Source: Symbiodinium natans (Eukaryota > Sar > Dinophyceae > Suessiales > Symbiodiniaceae). Taken from it: DNA of 64,000 nt. Positions 23,840 through 35,147 of the stretch are shown here, in pieces. Position numbers and translations under genes: made by a program. The stretch spans positions 82,001 to 146,000 of the forward strand of contig CAJNDS010002485.1 of NCBI GenBank assembly GCA_905221605.1, in the 5' to 3' direction. Under the pieces are notes generated by a model. It was not told where the DNA came from. It searched no databases and worked only from the letters and a program-made list of their open reading frames with translations. The stretch's first letter is position 1, and the number at the start of each line of letters is the position of its first letter.

Positions 23840-24323
23840 CATATATATATATGTACATAACCCTAAACACTAAACCCTAAACCCTAAACCCCAAACCCTA
23901 AACCCTAAACCCTAAACCGACATGACTCACCCACAGACCGAGACCAGCAAGCACTGGATCCCTGAGCGCATGAATGCCAAACCCGTGCAGCCCACGCAAA
24001 ACCCAAGGCCTAGGGTCAGCGTGTTTGCTTAGGGTTTAGGGCTTAGGGCTTTGGGCTTAGGGCTCAGGGCCCCGGGTCTTGGGTTTGGAACCTGAAGTTT
24101 TCGGGGACTTTGGGGGTTGTGGCGGCTTGAGTTTTGAGTTTTGGGTTTAGGGTCCGAAGGACCTGAGTGAGGCTTGCAGAAACCCTAAACCCTAAACCCT
24201 AAGCCCAAAGCCCTAAAGCCCTAAAGCCTAAACCCTAATCCCTAAACAGGCGGGCCGCCTCCCTCTCAGCGTGTCCCGAACGCAGGCGGGCAACGTCTGC
24301 CTGTCAATCTCAGGGTAGACTCG

Positions 24324-24413
24324 GAGATCCGAAGTATGGGCCCTCCATCTGAGCTCCCTGTTATAAAGGCCCTATACACACTATGCAAATAATGGCCCAT
24401 ACTTCGGATCCCT
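24324..24413. mobile_element. Palindromic MITE-like element E
   Basis: GATCCGAAGTATGGGCC at the left is matched perfectly by GGCCCATACTTCGGATC at the right across an AT-rich centre. About 90 bp, single copy, non-coding. Confidence 0.65.
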
Positions 24414-24916
24414 TTAAATGGCAAGGGACCATACCAAGAGCCCATGGTTCCCACCTTAGATACATCCAAAGGATTGAGGAATTAGGGTTTAGCTTGTTTC
24501 TTTTTTGCGTTTCATGGTTTAGGGTTTAGGGCCCTTAGCCCCAGAATGGCCCCTTTACCGCAAAGCAGGGTCGCTTCTCAACTCCGCGGACCCAGCGGCC
24601 CGAATCTCGGAACCCTCGACCCCTTTAAACCCTCACCCCTAAACCCTAAACCCTAAACCCTAAACCCGAAACAAGGCAAGGCACCACATTCAGGGGCCGA
24701 GTGCAAATGCCCTAGCCCCTGCAGTACAGCCCAATCGGCCCCACCTCAAGCGACACCAGGCGGCTTCCGCCTGGGTGGCATTAAGTTGGGAGCTTCGGGC
24801 TTCGGTTTCCTCCCCTCGATCAATCACCCTAGACCCTAAATCCCTTAAACCGCCTCAGCCCCCTTAAACCCCCTAAACCCCAGACCCCGGAACCCTCAAG
24901 CCTAAACTCCCTAATC

Positions 24917-25035
24917 CCAATCCCTAAACCCTAAACCCTAAACCCTAAACCCTAAACCCTAAACCCTAAACCCTAAACCCTAAACCCTAAACCCTAAACC
25001 CTAAACCCTAAACCCTAAACCCTAAACCCTAAACC
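24917..25035 (-). repeat. Longest clean CCCTAAA array
   Basis: About 16 uninterrupted CCCTAAA heptamers. Near-perfect identity suggests it is among the youngest telomeric insertions in the block, or is maintained by conversion. Confidence 0.93.
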
Positions 25036-26097
25036 CGAACCCCAAACACCTCATCCACAAGCAAGCTGTGGGCTTCCCTACTTTAGAGCCCCTGCCCTAA
25101 GCGTTTGAAGAGCCCGAGCCCCCCGTCAAGGCTTAAGTTTAGGGTTCAGGGAGTTTAGGGAGTTAAGGGAGTTTAGGGAGTTTAGGGGGCTTAGGGTTTA
25201 GGGTTCAGAGTTTAGAGTTTAGGGCAAGTAAGGGCGTGGGCTTCGGGAGGGCCGCTAGCAATGTCGACCAGCGCAGGGGCCCCCCACTTTCGCGCGAGGC
25301 GTCCGAGACAGTGGACGAGAGCTCCTCTCAAAGAAAAGGGCTTAGGGTTTAGGGTTTAGGGTATAGGGTATAGGGTATAGGGTTTAGGGTTTAGGGTTTA
25401 GGCTTTAGGGTTTAGGGTTTGCAAGAGCTATGTACGTTGAGGGTCCTGCTTGTGGGGTTTAGAGAACTTTGGCCTGGGCTCTGTTTTGAGGTCCCTGTAG
25501 GCAGCTACACACCCAACCCAAGCCTCCAAAAGCATAACAGAAGTAGATTTCAACATGCCCCAAATAGTGGTTTAGGGTTTAGGGTTTAGGGATTATAGGG
25601 TTTAGGGTTCACCTATATAGTCACCAAGAGAGCACTTTTGGGACACAGCCCAAACCGGTGCAGTGCCACGAACCCTTCAGCTTTGTGATTCGGTCTCGGC
25701 AAGGTTTGGGGTTTGCTGGGTCATCCCCTAATCGGATTGACCAAGCACACCCCCACATCAGGGGGTGTATGGGCTAGATGCATACAGAATATAGCAACCC
25801 TAAACCCTAGACCCTAAGCAGTAAGGGTTCCAAGCCCTACAGAAACCCTGGAGAAGCTCAATCCACGCCGCGCTGGTTCGTCTCCAGGGTTGGGGTTGGG
25901 GGCTGGGAAACCCCGGAGCCCTGCAGCCAATGGCCCTACACCCGATAACCCTAAATCCGCACGCAAAGCCCTGAAGTCCCCAAGACCCTGTGCGGCCTAG
26001 GCCACGCTCTCCCCAACTCTCCGTTCAAACCCTAAACCCCTAACCCCCTAAGCCCTCAACCCCAAACCCCAAACCCTAACCCTAAACCCTTAACCCT

Positions 26098-26175
26098 AAA
26101 CCCCCAAACCCCCAAAACCCCCAAAACCCTCAAAACCCTCAAAACCCTCAAAACCCTCAAAACCCTCAAAACCCT
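26098..26175 (-). repeat. CCCTCAAAA/CCCCCAAAA enlarged telomere-like array
   Basis: About eight nine-base units (CCCCCAAAA changing to CCCTCAAAA) are bounded by normal CCCTAAA units. It is a further case of an enlarged variant unit amplified locally. Confidence 0.85.
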
Positions 26176-27246
26176 AAACCCTCCTAACTCCCCAGCGGTC
26201 CGATAGCTTCTGCTTGAACTCTCCGAGCTCCTCTATGGGCATGAAAGGGTTCGGGGGGCTCAGGGTTTAGGGTTTAGGGTTTAGGGTGCGGGGGCTCCAG
26301 TTCACACTATCCATCTTGGCGCGAAGCGCCATGCAACCCTCTTTAGGGCTTCGGGCTGCAAGGGGACTTGCGGAATCTGAGTCCGAAGAAGCTCAAGAAC
26401 CGCGAAGGGTCCATGTGCTGAATCTTTATTGCAAGTACTTGGGCCCTTAGAGCTACTATATCTGAGTTGGCCCCTAACACACTTTGAATCATATTCCTAT
26501 ATTGAATACCCTCTTAACCCCAATTAAGTCTGAACATATGAATTATCTCATACGGCCTACCTATTTCAGTTCATTGAACGTTTGTCGGCAAGGCCCATAA
26601 TTAGGGTTTGTGCTTTGGGGGCTTAGTCTGGGTCCTATGGGGTTAAGGGCTTTTCGAAGTTTCGAGAACTTTCCCTAACCTGCCATGAACACCATCAACC
26701 CTACTTCTGGTTGCGAGCATGTGGTTTGCCATTTCCCTCCACCAATCTCGCCAGGTTTAGGGGTTTTTCGGTCTCGATCCCCTAAACCCTGCACCTAAAC
26801 CCCCAACCTCTCTGCTACTCTAAACACTAAACTCTACACCTTAAACACCTTAAGCCCTGAACCCCAAACCTCTCAAGACCCATCCCCCCCGACTCTCACC
26901 TACCTCTGAGCTGAACTCGTGTGCATGCAACGTATGTTACTTGCCGCAGTTGCTACACAGCTCTGATAAAGTAGGGCTTATATTGCCAGTATCCCCATTA
27001 GCAAGGAACCCTACATTGGCCCTACATACACTCACCACTTAACCCTGCTTCATATGAACCACAAGGATTGCACGCTCCTTCCGATCCGCGTGGTCCAGTA
27101 CTTAATTTTCGAGGGTCTGCGGGGAGTTTTGTCAGCAGACATAGCAAACCACTGCCCCCTGAACTAACAGCCCTATCAAAGGGCCATATATGGTCTCGCC
27201 CCCCCCAATGGTATGCCCCCCTCCCCCTCCACCTAAACCTTCCCTT

Positions 27247-27660
27247 GCCCCCTTGCTAACCCCCCACACCCACACCACCACGGGGGGGGGGGGGGGACCT
27301 TAAACCCCAAACCCGACACCAAGCAAGGGGTTATTAAACCTTAAACCCTGAAGCCCCAACCACACCCACACCACAGGGGGGGGCGCGGGGTTATTAAACC
27401 TTAAACCCTGAAGCCCCAACTACACCCACACCACAGGGGGGACGCGGGGGTATGAAACCTGAAACCCTAACCCCCAACCACACCCACACCACAGGAGGGG
27501 CGCGGGGTTATTAAACCTTAAACTTTAACCCTGAACCCACCACACCCACATCACAGGGGGGGCGCGGGGGTGGGCCCTAACCCTTAAACCTTAAACCCTA
27601 ACCCCAACAACACCCACACCGCAGGTGGAGGGGGGGGTTGGGGGTAGGGATACCAGGGGG
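27247..27660. repeat. G-rich minisatellite with period of about 60 bp
   Basis: About five imperfect units each contain CCACACCCACACCACAGGGG, a GCGCGGGG run, TTATTAAACCTTAAACCCT and a GAAGCCCCAAC-type segment. The units include telomere-like CCTTAAACCCT. A poly-G run of about 19 follows at 27659-27677. Confidence 0.8.
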
Positions 27661-29801
27661 GGGGGGGGGGGGGGGGGTACCATGGGGGTGGGGGGGAGGG
27701 GGCCCTTGATTTGCTTTTCAGCCCTAAAAAGGCGATCCTCGAAGCAACTTAACCCTAAAACCTTATTCCTCAAGTACCGTGCAAGTCCTAAAACGCCCTA
27801 AACAGGCCAATGAACCGACATACAGGCGAGCAGAAGAATCCTAGAACAGGCTTTACGACACTAGCCTGCAAAAGGTAGGAAATTGTATTGTGCACCCCGC
27901 TGTCCTTGGCGAAATCTTCGCGACAAGACTGCCCGTCGCGCGCACGACCCTGCCTGAGCTGATTTGCTTGCGCTCCAGCTCCCCTGCATCCATTTGTGCC
28001 ATGGCTGGAACTAGGCCCTCAACGTTTCTTGCCGCGAGCACTCCCTAAGCCCTTTACTATAGTTAACTCCCTTCGAAGCTGGCAACAAGCTGTTGTTCTT
28101 CACGTTTCCTGGGGGTTGAGCGAGAGAATGTAAAAACCCATAAACCCTTTTGGCCGATTATGGTCTTACATTCGGGGTTCTGCATACTGTACGACGATCG
28201 CACATAAAGCAGCGAAGGGGCGTGCAAACTTCCGCTTGCGGAGTGCCAATACCCATATAGAAAGGGAACGGATGTAGAAGCTGGAGAAACTGGCATTAGG
28301 AAATTCTTAAGGCTCTTCCTGCCGAAGGCACTCTCACCTACCCAGCAAATTATTCGGGGTTTAGGGCTTTTTCTGTGGGGTTCCCAGAAGGCTAAGGATA
28401 GCGTGGATAAGTACTTTATTGTGGGCCATTTTGGGTTCCCGGGCCTTGTGGGTACCTGGGGTAAGCCCAGAACCCTAAACCCGGGTTTGTAGGGAACATG
28501 GTGGCCGTGGGTATGACTCCGACAAGCCTCTAGCACTACAGCCCGAGGGGTGAGACAGGGGGTATCACAGTGCTACAGAGGTGTATGGGCCTCTATATGT
28601 GGTGTTTTTTCTTTCTAGATTTCGTCCGGCTACAAGGCCCTCTAGATGGGTCCCTAGCTTCGTTTCCTCTGAAAAGACAAGCTGCCTCAGCTCTGCCAGC
28701 TCTTGCTGCATGTCCCCCAACGCGGCCTGGGTGTCTCAGCCGGCGGGGCAAAACCGGGAACATTCTAGCACGTAGGGGTTTACGGCTTTAGTGTGTTCTG
28801 AAATCCAGGATCTACCGCACTCCGTTTTTTTGGCACACCCTCCAAGTTGGGCTGAGGGCTCTCCCCTATAACGGCTAAACTCTAACCCCTGCAGACCCTA
28901 AACCCTGAACAACCCTAAATGAGAACTCCCAGAGCCCAAGCAACAACCTCTACACCCTATCGAGCTCCCGTCCTCCCCAACAACCCTCCTGACCGGGTTT
29001 CGGGTTTCGGGTTTAGGGTTTAGACCCTAAAGCCGAAGACCCGAAAGACCCTGGACCACAAACCACGAGCTACCAACTCAGCCCGAATAGTCGCCCTAAA
29101 CCCTAAACCCTAAACCCTAAACCCTAAACCCTAAACCCTAAACCCCAAACCCTAAACCCTAAACTGCGGAACCTTACCATGTTTGCGCTGCTACAGGGGG
29201 TCCCGGATGAGCCCAGGGTCTCGCAAGGGCTGTTGACTTTAGTTTAGGGTGTAGGGCTTAAGGTTTTGAGAATGTTTAAGAGTTTTAGCACTTAGGGTTC
29301 AGGATTTCGGCTCACCTGTCTCGCCTCCACCGAGCTCTATACCCAACACCAGCCGCAGTAGAGACCTCAGCATCACAACTTCTCTGAAGCCTCTACCCCT
29401 GCGCCGCGGCCGCAAGACGAAACCCAGAGGCCCAGAGGCCCTGAAACCCCGAAGCCCCAAACCCCAAATCCCAAACCCTAAACCCTAAACCCTTAACCCC
29501 TGACCCTAAACCCCGGCTGCTTCTTTTAACGCCGATCATTTTTGCAGTCGAAGGAGCTTTCAGCGTCTGCTGGGAGACGGACTCCGATGTGGTCTCGGAG
29601 GTTTAGGGTTTAGGGTTTAGGGTTTAGGGTTTAGTGTTTAGGGTCTAGGGTTTAGGCTAAACCCTAAACCCTCACTGGTGTTCTAGCGTTTACAAGGTTT
29701 CTCGCGACTTTTGTGTGTTTCTGGGGCTTGCTAGGGTTTCTGAGGGTTGTATCGGGGGCCTAATTGGGCCTGCTGAGAGGAAAACGCCGACTAACGAAGG
29801 G

Positions 29802-29944
29802 TACTTGGAGGTTCAGGGTACTTGGTAACCCATTCTAAGTGCAGATGTAACCACGCATAAGGCCCTCAAGTACCCTAACAGGGATGTAATTGGGCTATAA
29901 GTACAGTGATAATCGGGTTGCTAAGGACCGTGAACCTCCAAGTA
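29802..29944. mobile_element. MITE-like family A, copy 4
   Basis: The ends are TACTTGGAGGTTCAGGGTAC and GTGAACCTCCAAGTA with TA at both sides; the length is 143 bp. The centre keeps the GCCCTCAAG and GGGCTATAAGTACAG segments of the family. It is more diverged than the copy at 12333. Confidence 0.76.
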
Positions 29945-30109
29945 TAGTAAGGGCGTTTAATTACCTAAACCCTAAACCCTAAACCCTAAACCCTAAGGGC
30001 TTCGGGTTTACGGTAGGTTTCTCGCTTAGGAAAGGATGGGCTGGAGGAGCTCTGCCACAGAATTTGGCGCCAGCTCAACCCTCAGCCTCAGAAGCCCTTT
30101 GAAGGTTTA

Positions 30110-30300
30110 GGGTTTAGGGTTTAGGGTCTAGGGTCTAGGGTCTAGGGTCTAGGGTCTAGGGTCCAGGGTCCAGGGTCTAGGGTCTGGGGTCTAGGGTCTA
30201 GGGTCTAGGGTCTAGGGTCTAGGGTCTAGGGTTTAGGGTCTAGGGTCTAGGGTTTAGGGTTTAGGGTTTAGGGTTTAGGTTTTAGGGTTTAGGGTTTACG
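30110..30300 (+). repeat. TCTAGGG variant telomere array
   Basis: About sixteen TCTAGGG units (with a few TCCAGGG) lie between normal TTTAGGG units. It is the longest single-variant block in the window. Confidence 0.9.
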
Positions 30301-31604
30301 GAAACCCAGCAGACCACATGAAGCCATGATGGGAAGGTGGTTTCTTTTCTGAACTTGGGTCTTCGAGTCCTGCAAGGTCCTGCCCTGAACCCAAAACCCA
30401 AATCAGCCTCAGGGCACCGTCTCACAGAGGGAGATCAAGCAGATCTGAAAGCGAGTAATATAGGACTACTAATCGTATTCCCTTGTGGTCCCTATGATAT
30501 TTCTATACTCGAAGAGCCCCCCCAAAACCCAGAGTAAGTCCCCCCCCCATATTACTTCAGAAGCTTGAGACTTGGAACTAGCCTTCGTTAGGGATTAGGG
30601 TTAAGGGCCGGGCAAAATCTTGAGGTCATAGGAGGGGCGCAAGGCTTGATGCAGATGCGAACTGAGCCCTGAACGCTAAACCCGACACCCCCAAAAAAGC
30701 TTAGCAAACTTTTTCGAGGTGGTGGCCCGAAGCACCAAACTTGAGGTGTATAGGGTTTAGGGTTTGGGGTTTAGGGTTAGGGTTAGGGTTCAGGGTTCAA
30801 GGCTTTGTCAACCCTGAACCCGACGATCAGCAAGCAGGGCAATGTCCTTCGTGACCATCTCCATGTCCGAGCACAGCTTTGCCAAGGCCTTTAGGGTTTA
30901 GGGTTTAGGTTTTAGGGTTTAGGGTTTGGGGCTTAGGGGGAGGTTCATGGGGGGGTAGGTACGTAGGGAGCCTCACGGAAGCTTAGGGAACCCCCCTCCT
31001 GTACCAAGTGTATAGTAAACCCTTCAGCGCCCAAACGACTCCAAAAAAGCTACTGCAAGCTCTAGTACATGATTCGTCCCCCAAACGCTGAAGCCCAAAC
31101 CCTAAACCCTGATGGTATGCCTCCCCCCCTTCGCTTCCTCCACCCATTCAACCCTATCATAGCGTTTCGAAAGGTCCCAGGTTTGAGGAAAGGGTTGTTC
31201 GGGGTTTGGGGTTTGGGGGTTAGGGCGCGTGTTGCAAAGCGGGAAGCACTGAAGTTTAGGGTTTAGGGTTTAGGGTTTGCAGTCGAGAGTTCGGAGTCCT
31301 TTTCTTGTTCCCCAGCCTTGCCCTCCCAAAACTTGGTCTAGGACCCCTCAGAGTAAGCCATTCATTCTTTCTGAAAGTTTAGGTTCCCTGATGACCCCCT
31401 AAACCCTAAAGCCTACAGCCTAAAGCCTAAAGCCTAAACCCTAAACCCTAGACCTCATTTAAACAACAGAGGGCACCCTGCTGATTCCCAGGTTGCTGTT
31501 GGGTCTCGTGGTGGGTGTAGGGTTTCGAGAGCTTGCTACTTGCCGTAGAGGGTTCTCAGGCAGGTGCGGGGGGGCCCATTAGTTCGGACCCACCCTGAAA
31601 GGTC

Positions 31605-31784
31605 TACTCGGAGGTTCATGGTACTTATTAACCCACTACTAACTGTACCCCTAAACCCTAAACCCTAAACCCTAAACCCTAAACCCTAAACCCTAAACCC
31701 TAAACCCTAAACCCTAAACCCTAAACCCTAAACCCCATCACTGTACTTGTATCCATATTGGGGCACTTCAGGGGGCGCAACTAT
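31605..31784. mobile_element. MITE-like family A, copy 5, truncated and split by a telomeric array
   Basis: The left end TACTCGGAGGTTCATGGTAC continues through ACCCACTACTAACTGTAC. It is then interrupted by about twelve CCCTAAA units (about 31648-31736), and resumes with CACTGTACTTGTATCCATA and GGGGCACTTCAGGGG. The motif ACTGTAC is present on both sides of the array. The right terminus is missing. Confidence 0.72.
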
Positions 31785-32939
31785 TGCAGGTCCCGGACGT
31801 GGTGCGACGACAGGAGGTGCAAATTCCCCGAAGGCCGGGATCTCCCAAAGCAGTCAATCTCCAAAATCAATGGAATCCCGCAAAAACCCTAAAGCCTACA
31901 CCGGGCCTACACCGCAAACCCTAACGACCCACAACCCACAACCCTAAGCCCTAACGACCCACAGCCCACAACCCAGAACCCACAAGCCCAAACTCAAAAC
32001 CCCTAAACCCAAAACCCAAAACCCTAAACCCTCACCCTAGAACTGTGCAGCCGCCTCGGCAGTGTGCTCACGGCGTTCTCGGCGAAACTCTTTCTGAGAT
32101 CAGGCAAGCCGATTCGCCCTAAACCCTAAACCCTGAACCGCACGCCCGAAGGCCTGAAGCCCTGAAACCGGGGGTTTAGGTTTTATATTTAGGGTTTAGG
32201 GCTTAGGGTAAATGACCAGCATACTGGTATGCGCCCCAGCAGCCCTATAGGACCAACAGCCCGAGGAAGACTCCTGTGTTTAGGGTTTAGGGTTTAGGGT
32301 TTAGGGTTTAGGGTTTAGGGTTTAGGGTTCTCCAAACCCCAAACCTTGCATAAGCAAGAGCTCTTGGATGAAAGCTTAGGGTTTCAGGTTTAGGAATTGT
32401 CATGGTCCTCTAAGCCCGAAACGGCCTAAACCCCCCAAACCCTACACCCAAACCGCAAACCCTTAAATTTCCTAGTTCCCCAGACGTAAGCCAGTGGCCT
32501 AGGCTATCCTCATGGTCCTTTGGTTGTGCCCGTTTAAATACCACAAATGAGTCTCTATGCCCTGCCCTACCAAGAACCGAAACATACTTTGAGGAAAACC
32601 AAGGTAAGGGCTCACGTTTTAGGGGGGGTTCTCGCAAAGGGGCATCTGTTCTGTTACATCTCCCCTCATATGTGAGAATTTCTTGGCCTAAGCCTCCCCT
32701 CCCTCCCACGCCCCCCTCTCACGGGGACTGGGAGGCCTGCCAACAAAACAGCGGCAAAACAGCGGGGAGCGCGCTCCAAGCCGTAAAGACGACAAGCCCT
32801 AAACCCTATACAAACCCTAAACCCCAACCTGGAAGGGGTTTGGGATTCAACTCTCTTGGGGGCGAAGAGCCTGAAATCCTGAATCCGAAACCCCCTGAAA
32901 TCAGAATTCAGAATGTCCCTCCCAATTCTGGAGTTCTAT

Positions 32940-35140
32940 GCTGAGGTACTATATTAACATTTTGGTTTAGGGTGTAGGGATGCTGGAGTACCATATTCGG
33001 GGCGGACAACAGGCGCACCCTTATGTTGGGAAGCACACACTTTGTTTCCGTTGAAGAAAATTTGCATAGGTAGCCAACAACAAAGCGCAGGGTTTTTGGG
33101 AGCGGTTGCACCCCTAAGCCCTAAGGCCCTAAATCCCCCTCAAACCTCTTGCCCTTGGGGGGTTAAAGGCCTTCGGGATCTTGACGCTGGAGCCCTAAAC
33201 CGTTAAACCCAAAACCCTCAACCTCCAGTGCCATTGGGGCAATGCGCCATCTCCGAAGATAAGATCTGAACCTGCCGATCGAGCTCTGAGATTCCGCACC
33301 CCACCCCCCCTCCCCCCCCCAACCACGCCCCAAGCCCGTGCAGGCAAGTTCCAGGGGGGAGGGGGAGGGAGAGGGGGAAAGGGGAAGAGAGAGAGTGAGT
33401 AGAGATAGGGAGAGAGGTAGAAAGAGAGAGAAGGAGAGAGAAGAGCGAGGGAGAGTCCGCCAGACACCTCTGCCAATGACAGAAGTGGAGTCCAGCTACT
33501 AAAAAGAATGGAGTACCTTCGTTCTGTCTCCGCCAAGCGCACGCCGTATCCGACATGAAGCGGTCGTTGGCCCTGAATTGCAATCAACGTGAGCACACTC
33601 ACTCAAAGCAGTTATATAATCTATGCAGCCTCCGGGAGCGGAATCGAGATCCCTGTCCACAGCCAAAGCGTAAGGCCACAAAAAGCATCAAATGGCCACT
33701 AAACTAGCCTTGACGCGCCACACGACGCATGAAGCGAACCTCACCGCAGCAACACATGAACACTCGTCCACCACAAGCTACAGAACTATCACATGGCACA
33801 AATCACCGAATCTATTTCATTTACAGCAATCAAAACCTAAGCACCAGACATCTGCACGAGTGCGCTGTGGTGGAACCTGAGACCGTCAGCGTCACACTGC
33901 CATGCCGGATCAACCACAGTAAGAGCCGCAAGCTGAGTAACAAAAAGACACGACAACCAAGGCAAACACGTGTGCAGCTCCAAACCAGTCCTGAACAGTA
34001 TCACCGCAAAAAAAGGCTGAACACCATGTATCAGAGCCCGCCGCTGGCGTCGCAGTAAATGCCTCCGTCAAAAGTAACAACAAACCCGGAATTACAGCAC
34101 TAAGTCTGTGAACTGAACGGTGCCGCAGAAAAATGCCAACGCCTCCTGTCGCCTGACGACGACTCTGCCCTCACAAGCATTGAAATATTCTCGGATGTCC
34201 CACAGATGCATATGAATCCGCAATCAACAGCATAGGCAAAGTTTAAGCAGTGCACGAGCTCAGTTGCACGAGGTGCAACCCTGACCTTGGATCAAGAGAC
34301 ACTCGCAACAAGCGAGCCTTGCATGATTTTCCATGTTCTAAGATGTCGCTTAGTTGCAACGTGCATATACCAAAAAGCAAACGGTTTCCTCAGATGCACG
34401 CACGCCGCGGCTCTCTTGGTCGCTTCCACCTAGAATGCTCAAGCAATTCACGCACTAAATATCTGCGACACCCCAGCTCTTTCCTCCGAACATTACACTA
34501 CACATTGAAACTCCTTCAAACACATCTGAGACAAGCGCCGACCATAGCGACCAGCGTTGAGCTTCTCCCGAATTTCCGGAAACTTAGCATCGCAAACGGC
34601 AAAAACACCACAACATTAAAACAAAAACGCTCGAGACAGGTGCAAGCTTGCGCCAGTACTTCGCCACCTAACCAGCCATGAAGCACACAAAGCTCAAATC
34701 AACACACGAACAAGAAAAGCAGCCAGGAGTCTACGTCTGAGTAGCATGCGCGGAAGCCCAGATCCAGATCGACGCATCGATCCTCCGTGGATCCAGACAT
34801 GCGAATCGGATCAGCAACACCACACAACCAACAAGTCTAAACACAGAAGCCTTCCGATACTTGCGCACATCTTTTCCGACCTCAGAGTTCAACATTAAAC
34901 TAAATCGCATTAACACATTCGCTTCCCATTCCTTCCCTCTTTACGACAAATGCTAAAATTGACAAACATCCCGCAACAAACAACTAGCAACGGCCCCGAC
35001 TACAGCTCAAAGCATTTCAGGTAAGCAGACAAAAAATTCCCGCTCATGCACATGCTTTATTGCATTCACAAACACGTCAACAAACTCTATATATATATGT
35101 AAGAGCAACCTTTATGTACTATCTGACATGGCTGCTTTCT
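32940..35140. other. Transition DNA without recognisable gene
   Basis: Telomeric units become rare after about 32900. A purine-rich tract (GGGAGA/GAGA) lies at 33355-33452. Frames such as 33692-34058 and 34250-34681 are open, but their composition is not protein-like and no exon partner was found. A short TA run sits at 35087-35098, just before the satellite block. Confidence 0.5.
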
Positions 35141-35147
35141 GTACTAA

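Larger units (their letters stand above)
25430..28900. other. Gene-free stretch with sparse telomeric units
   Basis: Telomeric islands are thinner here than elsewhere in the block. Two tandem arrays are listed separately (26098-26175 and 27247-27660). Open frames such as 28063-28536 (minus, 157 codons) and 28570-28791 show no recognisable domain, and they run through telomere-like phrases. I see no gene I would defend. Confidence 0.45.
1..32900. repeat. Interstitial telomere-repeat domain (TTTAGGG/CCCTAAA islands)
   Basis: Dozens of islands of the heptamer TTTAGGG (plus) or CCCTAAA (minus) are separated by roughly 50-600 bases of apparently unique DNA. The orientation switches many times, so this is not one continuous chromosome end. 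Long islands include 3712-3885, 6283-6358, 11744-11990, 16920-17000, 24917-25035, 29095-29165 and 31648-31736. Many islands contain single-base variants (TTCAGGG, TTGAGGG, TCTAGGG, TTTTAGGG). The heptamer is the telomere repeat of land plants, many algae and dinoflagellates. Apart from the RCC1-like locus I see no convincing protein gene here; most open frames are read-through of the repeats. Confidence 0.9.

Noticed and set aside
28063..28536. Minus-strand open frame of 157 codons.
   Set aside because: No domain-like composition; it contains translated telomere-like phrases and has no exon partner.
33195..33602. Two overlapping minus-strand frames rich in Ser/Leu/Pro.
   Set aside because: They cross the purine-rich GAGA tract at 33355-33452, which keeps several frames open; no domain was recognised.
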